Origin: Proteobacteria bacterium SG_bin5
GTDB lineage: Bacteria; Pseudomonadota; Alphaproteobacteria; Sphingomonadales; Sphingomonadaceae
Reading direction: 5' to 3'
Length of the DNA: 8,693 nucleotides
Assembly (NCBI GenBank): GCA_002083475.1
Contig: LWDI01000105.1
Location: forward strand, 1-8,693
How positions within the stretch are numbered: position 1 is the stretch's first letter; each line of letters begins with the position of its first letter. Made by a program: the position numbers and the translations under genes. This document shows, one piece after another, positions 6,756 through 8,693 of this stretch. Below the pieces are notes generated by a model. The model made no database searches, was not told the origin of the DNA, and saw only the letters and a program-made list of their open reading frames with translations.

Positions 6756-7538
6756 ATGTACCGTAAAATCCTGATCATGGGTCTGCCGGGGGCGGGCAAG
6801 ACCACGCTCGCGACCTTGCTCGCGGCGCGGCTCAACGCGGTGCATTTCAACGCCGACGAAGTGCGCGCGAACATCAATGCGGACCTCGGCTTCTCGGTCG
6901 AGGATCGGATCGAGCAGGCGCGGCGGATGGGGTGGCTGTGCGACCGGGTGACCGCCGCCGGCAATATCGCGATCGCCGATTTCATCTGCCCCACGCCCGA
7001 GACGCGCGCCGCCTTCACGGCGGGGGGCGCGGCGTTCGTCGTCTGGGTCGATCGCATCGCCGAGGGGCGGTTCGCCGACACCAACCGGCTGTTCGTTCCC
7101 CCCGAGACGGTCGACCTGCGCGTGACCGACAAGGGCAGCGCGCAATTTTGGGCGGAGCGCATCGCCGAGGAAGTGCGCCCGGTGTTCGATTGCAAACGGC
7201 CGACCGCCTTGTTCATCGGCCGCTATCAACCCTTTCACGCCGGGCACAAGGCGCTGATCGCCGAGGGCATCAGGCGCGTCGGCCAGGCCTGTATCGCGGT
7301 GCGCGACACCGGCGGGATCGATGGCCAAAATCCCTATGGGTTCGAGCATGTCCGCGCGCGCATCGAGCATGGCCTGCGCGAGTTCGAGGGGCGCTATCAG
7401 ATCGTGCCGCTGCCCAATATCACCCATGTCTTTTACGGGCGCGACGTCGGTTATGCGATCGAGCGGATCGATCTGGACGGCGATTTGCACCAAGTATCGG
7501 CGACCAAGATCCGCGCCGAGATCAACCGATCGAGCTGA
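6756..7538 (+). CDS. APS-kinase-like P-loop kinase fused to an HxGH nucleotidyltransferase
   Basis: A 260-residue two-domain protein. Residues 1-145 resemble adenylyl-sulfate kinase (CysC): Walker A GLPGAGKTT (9-17), then NADEVRANINADLGFS (32-47), EDRIEQARRM and IADFICPTPETRAAF, which parallel the DGDxVR, NxDLGFS and AFISPYxxxR stretches of CysC. The KGLYKKA substrate loop of true APS kinases is replaced by RFADTNRLF. Residues ~149-260 form a small Rossmann nucleotidyltransferase: LFIGRYQPFHAGHKALI with H161/H164, and SATKIR (248-253), the ISSTxIR-type motif. That half resembles NMN or cytidylyl transferases and is far too short for ATP sulfurylase, the usual partner of APS kinase in PAPS synthetases. 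GGAG at 6747-6750 is a well-spaced RBS. No sulfate-assimilation genes are nearby, so the substrate is unknown; activation of a polysaccharide or lipid modifier is one guess. Confidence 0.85.
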   Translation: MYRKILIMGLPGAGKTTLATLLAARLNAVHFNADEVRANINADLGFSVEDRIEQARRMGWLCDRVTAAGNIAIADFICPTPETRAAFTAGGAAFVVWVDRIAEGRFADTNRLFVPPETVDLRVTDKGSAQFWAERIAEEVRPVFDCKRPTALFIGRYQPFHAGHKALIAEGIRRVGQACIAVRDTGGIDGQNPYGFEHVRARIEHGLREFEGRYQIVPLPNITHVFYGRDVGYAIERIDLDGDLHQVSATKIRAEINRSS

Positions 7539-7549
7539 GCGCGCGGGCG

Positions 7550-7577
7550 CCCAGGGGCCACTGGCTATCACCCTGGG
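7550..7577 (+). terminator. Hairpin after the kinase/nucleotidyltransferase gene
   Basis: CCCAGGG (7550-7556) pairs perfectly with CCCTGGG (7571-7577), and the loop itself contains GCCA-C-TGGC (7557-7565). It starts 12 nt after the stop codon. There is no adjacent T run, the nearest being TTTT about 17 nt further on, so it may be a processing or stability hairpin rather than an intrinsic terminator. Confidence 0.35.
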
Positions 7578-7605
7578 GAACGGCGCGGACTTGATTTTCG
7601 TTGCC

Positions 7606-7618
7606 GCTTGAGTCAAGC
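7606..7618. promoter_or_regulatory. Perfect 13-bp palindrome, possible operator
   Basis: GCTTGA-G-TCAAGC is a perfect inverted repeat with 6-bp arms and a 1-nt centre, in the 125-nt gap before the small exported protein, 45 nt ahead of its ATG. Such compact dyads often bind dimeric regulators, but no promoter hexamers could be assigned with confidence around it. Confidence 0.3.
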
Positions 7619-7663
7619 TCATGTCGAAGCCTTTTGCGCGGGCTGAACCCGGGAGCTGAACCG

Positions 7664-7948
7664 ATGCGTCGTGCTTTGTTGACCATTGCCGCCGCGGCGC
7701 TGACCGCCTCGACCCCGGCTCTGGCCGCCCCCGCGCAGCCGGCGCTGGAAAAGCGCGTCGAAGGGCGCATCGATACGCAGAAAAAGCCGATGATCCGCGC
7801 GCGCGGCGCGGCGCAAGGCACGACCGAAGGCGGCGAGCCCAAGGCGGGCGGCACCACCCCCTGGCTGCCGATCATCCTGGGCGCGGCCGCGATCATCGGT
7901 ATCGGCGTCGGCCTCGGCACCACCGGCGGCGCGCCCGCCAGCCCCTGA
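7664..7948 (+). CDS. Small exported or membrane-anchored protein of unknown function
   Basis: A 94-residue protein I do not recognise. The ATG at 7664 is chosen over an in-frame TTG at 7601 because it has a GGGAG (7651-7655) 8 nt upstream and immediately begins a signal peptide: MRR, then a hydrophobic ALLTIAAAALTASTPALA, with likely cleavage after ALA-A. The middle (residues ~25-65) is charged and hydrophilic, rich in K, R, G and T. The C-terminal part WLPIILGAAAIIGIGVGLGTTGG is one glycine-rich hydrophobic segment, fitting a transmembrane helix, followed by a short A/S/P tail. The predicted form is therefore a periplasm-facing small protein anchored by its C-terminus. It ends 20 nt before the B2-like gene, so the pair may be co-transcribed, but nothing in it resembles a lasso precursor. 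Confidence 0.72.
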   Translation: MRRALLTIAAAALTASTPALAAPAQPALEKRVEGRIDTQKKPMIRARGAAQGTTEGGEPKAGGTTPWLPIILGAAAIIGIGVGLGTTGGAPASP

Positions 7949-7968
7949 CCCCCAGCGCGAGTCGCCCC

Positions 7969-8439
7969 TTGGGGGACGGGCAGCGATCAAAACCAAGTGT
8001 CGCGGGCCGCGGCGCGCTGCTGCGGCGCAAATGGCGGGCTTGGCGGCGTTATCCCGCGCGCGACCGGCGCCTGATCCTCGAAGCCGCGCTCGCGCTCGGC
8101 CTCGCGCGGCTGGCGGTGGCGTGGCTCCCGTTTCGATGGATCGCCCCCTGGCTGCGCCGGCGCGGCGACGGGCCGAGCGCGTCCGATCTTCCCTGGCGCG
8201 TCGGCCGGGCGGTGCGCGTCGCGTCGCGGCACGTGCCGTGGCGCGCGGTGTGCCTGCCGCAAGCGCTCGCCGCCAAGGCGATGCTCGCGCGGCGCGGCTG
8301 TGGCGCGGTGTTCCACCTCGGCGCGCGCCACGCCGCCGGCGGTGGGATCGAGGCCCATGCCTGGCTCACCTGCGGCGACGCGCTGGTGACCGGCGGCGAC
8401 GGTCTGCCCGGCTTCACCCCGCTGCTACGGCTCGGCTGA
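7969..8439 (+). CDS. Lasso-peptide B2-family transglutaminase-like protein
   Basis: A 156-residue protein matching the stand-alone B2 family (transglutaminase-like fold) found in lasso-peptide loci, where B2 is the cysteine protease that removes the leader peptide. The N-terminal ARDRRLILEAALALGLARLAVAWLPF is the usual helical, partly hydrophobic lead-in. Catalytic C95 is in WRAVCLPQALAAKAML, H130 is in EAHAWL, and the acid is D137 or D144. The ending GGDGLPGFTPLLRLG resembles the terminal GG...YxPLA of B2 proteins. The start is uncertain: TTG at 7969 is the first in-frame candidate, no ATG or GTG exists before the conserved part, and the RBS is weak. There is no precursor (A), cyclase (C) or PqqD-like B1 in the window; they could lie to the right, or this may be an orphan homologue with another role. 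Confidence 0.8.
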   Translation: MGDGQRSKPSVAGRGALLRRKWRAWRRYPARDRRLILEAALALGLARLAVAWLPFRWIAPWLRRRGDGPSASDLPWRVGRAVRVASRHVPWRAVCLPQALAAKAMLARRGCGAVFHLGARHAAGGGIEAHAWLTCGDALVTGGDGLPGFTPLLRLG

Positions 8440-8517
8440 GCGCGGCGCGATCGAGCGGCGCCCGGCGAAGAATTTCGATCCTCCGTTCGTGCCCAGCCCT
8501 TCGAATTGCCGCGCGCG

Positions 8518-8693
8518 TCAGCCGCGCTTGAGCCAAAGCCCCAGAATCAGCGCATCGGCGATGCGCGCGCGCCCGTAACGCGCGAGCGCTTGCGCCAAGG
8601 CGCCCCGCCACCCGACCGCCGCCGACACCGCCTCGACGGTGGCGCGGCGGCGGCGCCGCGCGAGCATCCGCCGGGCCTGGGTCGGCCAGGCGC
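8518..8693 (-). CDS. C-terminal end of an unidentified protein, cut by the window edge
   Basis: On the minus strand a frame is open from the right edge to a TGA at 8520-8518, giving 57 visible residues that end in IADALILGLWLKRG. About nine in ten of its third codon positions are G or C, higher than in the overlapping minus-strand frame, which favours it as the coding frame. The visible part has an arginine-rich stretch followed by a mostly helical, alanine- and leucine-rich end; I recognise no domain. It converges on the B2-like gene across a 78-nt gap (8440-8517) that holds only a weak 6-bp dyad (GATCGA 8449-8454 with TCGATC 8475-8480) and no clear terminator. Confidence 0.5.
   Translation of the reverse strand, partial: AWPTQARRMLARRRRRATVEAVSAAVGWRGALAQALARYGRARIADALILGLWLKRG

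Noticed and set aside
5937..7622. 561-codon open frame on the minus strand opposite the dioxygenase and the kinase fusion
   Set aside because: It crosses two well-supported plus-strand genes and the gap between them; its composition is that of an antisense shadow, with no motif.
7601..7948. TTG start 21 codons upstream for the small exported protein
   Set aside because: It would put a non-hydrophobic stretch before the signal peptide, and the ATG at 7664 has a well-placed RBS.

Overview
The window is uniformly GC-rich chromosomal DNA with strong G/C bias at third codon positions, dense same-strand gene packing with short overlaps, and long antisense shadow frames. The gene set and the style of the proteins suggest an alphaproteobacterium, most likely a sphingomonad. 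This taxonomic call is an inference; there is no rRNA or other marker to confirm it. I see no tRNA, rRNA, CRISPR array, transposase, integrase or phage gene.

Layout. (1) Positions 3-2575 hold the 3' part of an iron-sulfur DinG/XPD-type DNA helicase. It overlaps by 4 nt a small SixA-like histidine phosphatase, so the two are probably one operon. (2) Positions 2639-3785 hold a membrane fatty-acid-hydroxylase/sterol-desaturase-type di-iron enzyme whose tail overlaps a secreted DUF2141 protein. A TATA-like -10 motif sits so close to the desaturase ATG that its mRNA may be leaderless. (3) Positions 3786-4165 are a 380-nt non-coding stretch. It holds a facing pair of 41-nt repeat units, each with a perfect 10-bp stem, then a short direct repeat, a possible -10 element, a TPP riboswitch and a possible RBS-sequestering hairpin. 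(4) Positions 4166-6061 encode ThiC, which makes the pyrimidine half of thiamine. A phytanoyl-CoA-dioxygenase-like protein overlaps its end by 8 nt, so it may share the thiamine-controlled mRNA. (5) Positions 6756-7538 encode a two-domain protein: an APS-kinase-like P-loop kinase fused to a short HxGH nucleotidyltransferase. (6) Positions 7664-8439 hold a 94-residue exported or membrane-anchored protein of unknown function and a stand-alone transglutaminase-like protein of the lasso-peptide B2 family. (7) The 3' end of an unidentified minus-strand gene enters from the right edge.

Most of the window is conserved housekeeping and accessory metabolism. Three parts deserve a second look: the kinase-nucleotidyltransferase fusion, whose substrate cannot be read from sequence; the B2-like protein, which has no visible precursor or cyclase partner in the window; and the thiC-dioxygenase overlap under a TPP riboswitch. 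I found no convincing complete new system. The right edge, which may continue into a peptide-modification locus, is the best place to extend.
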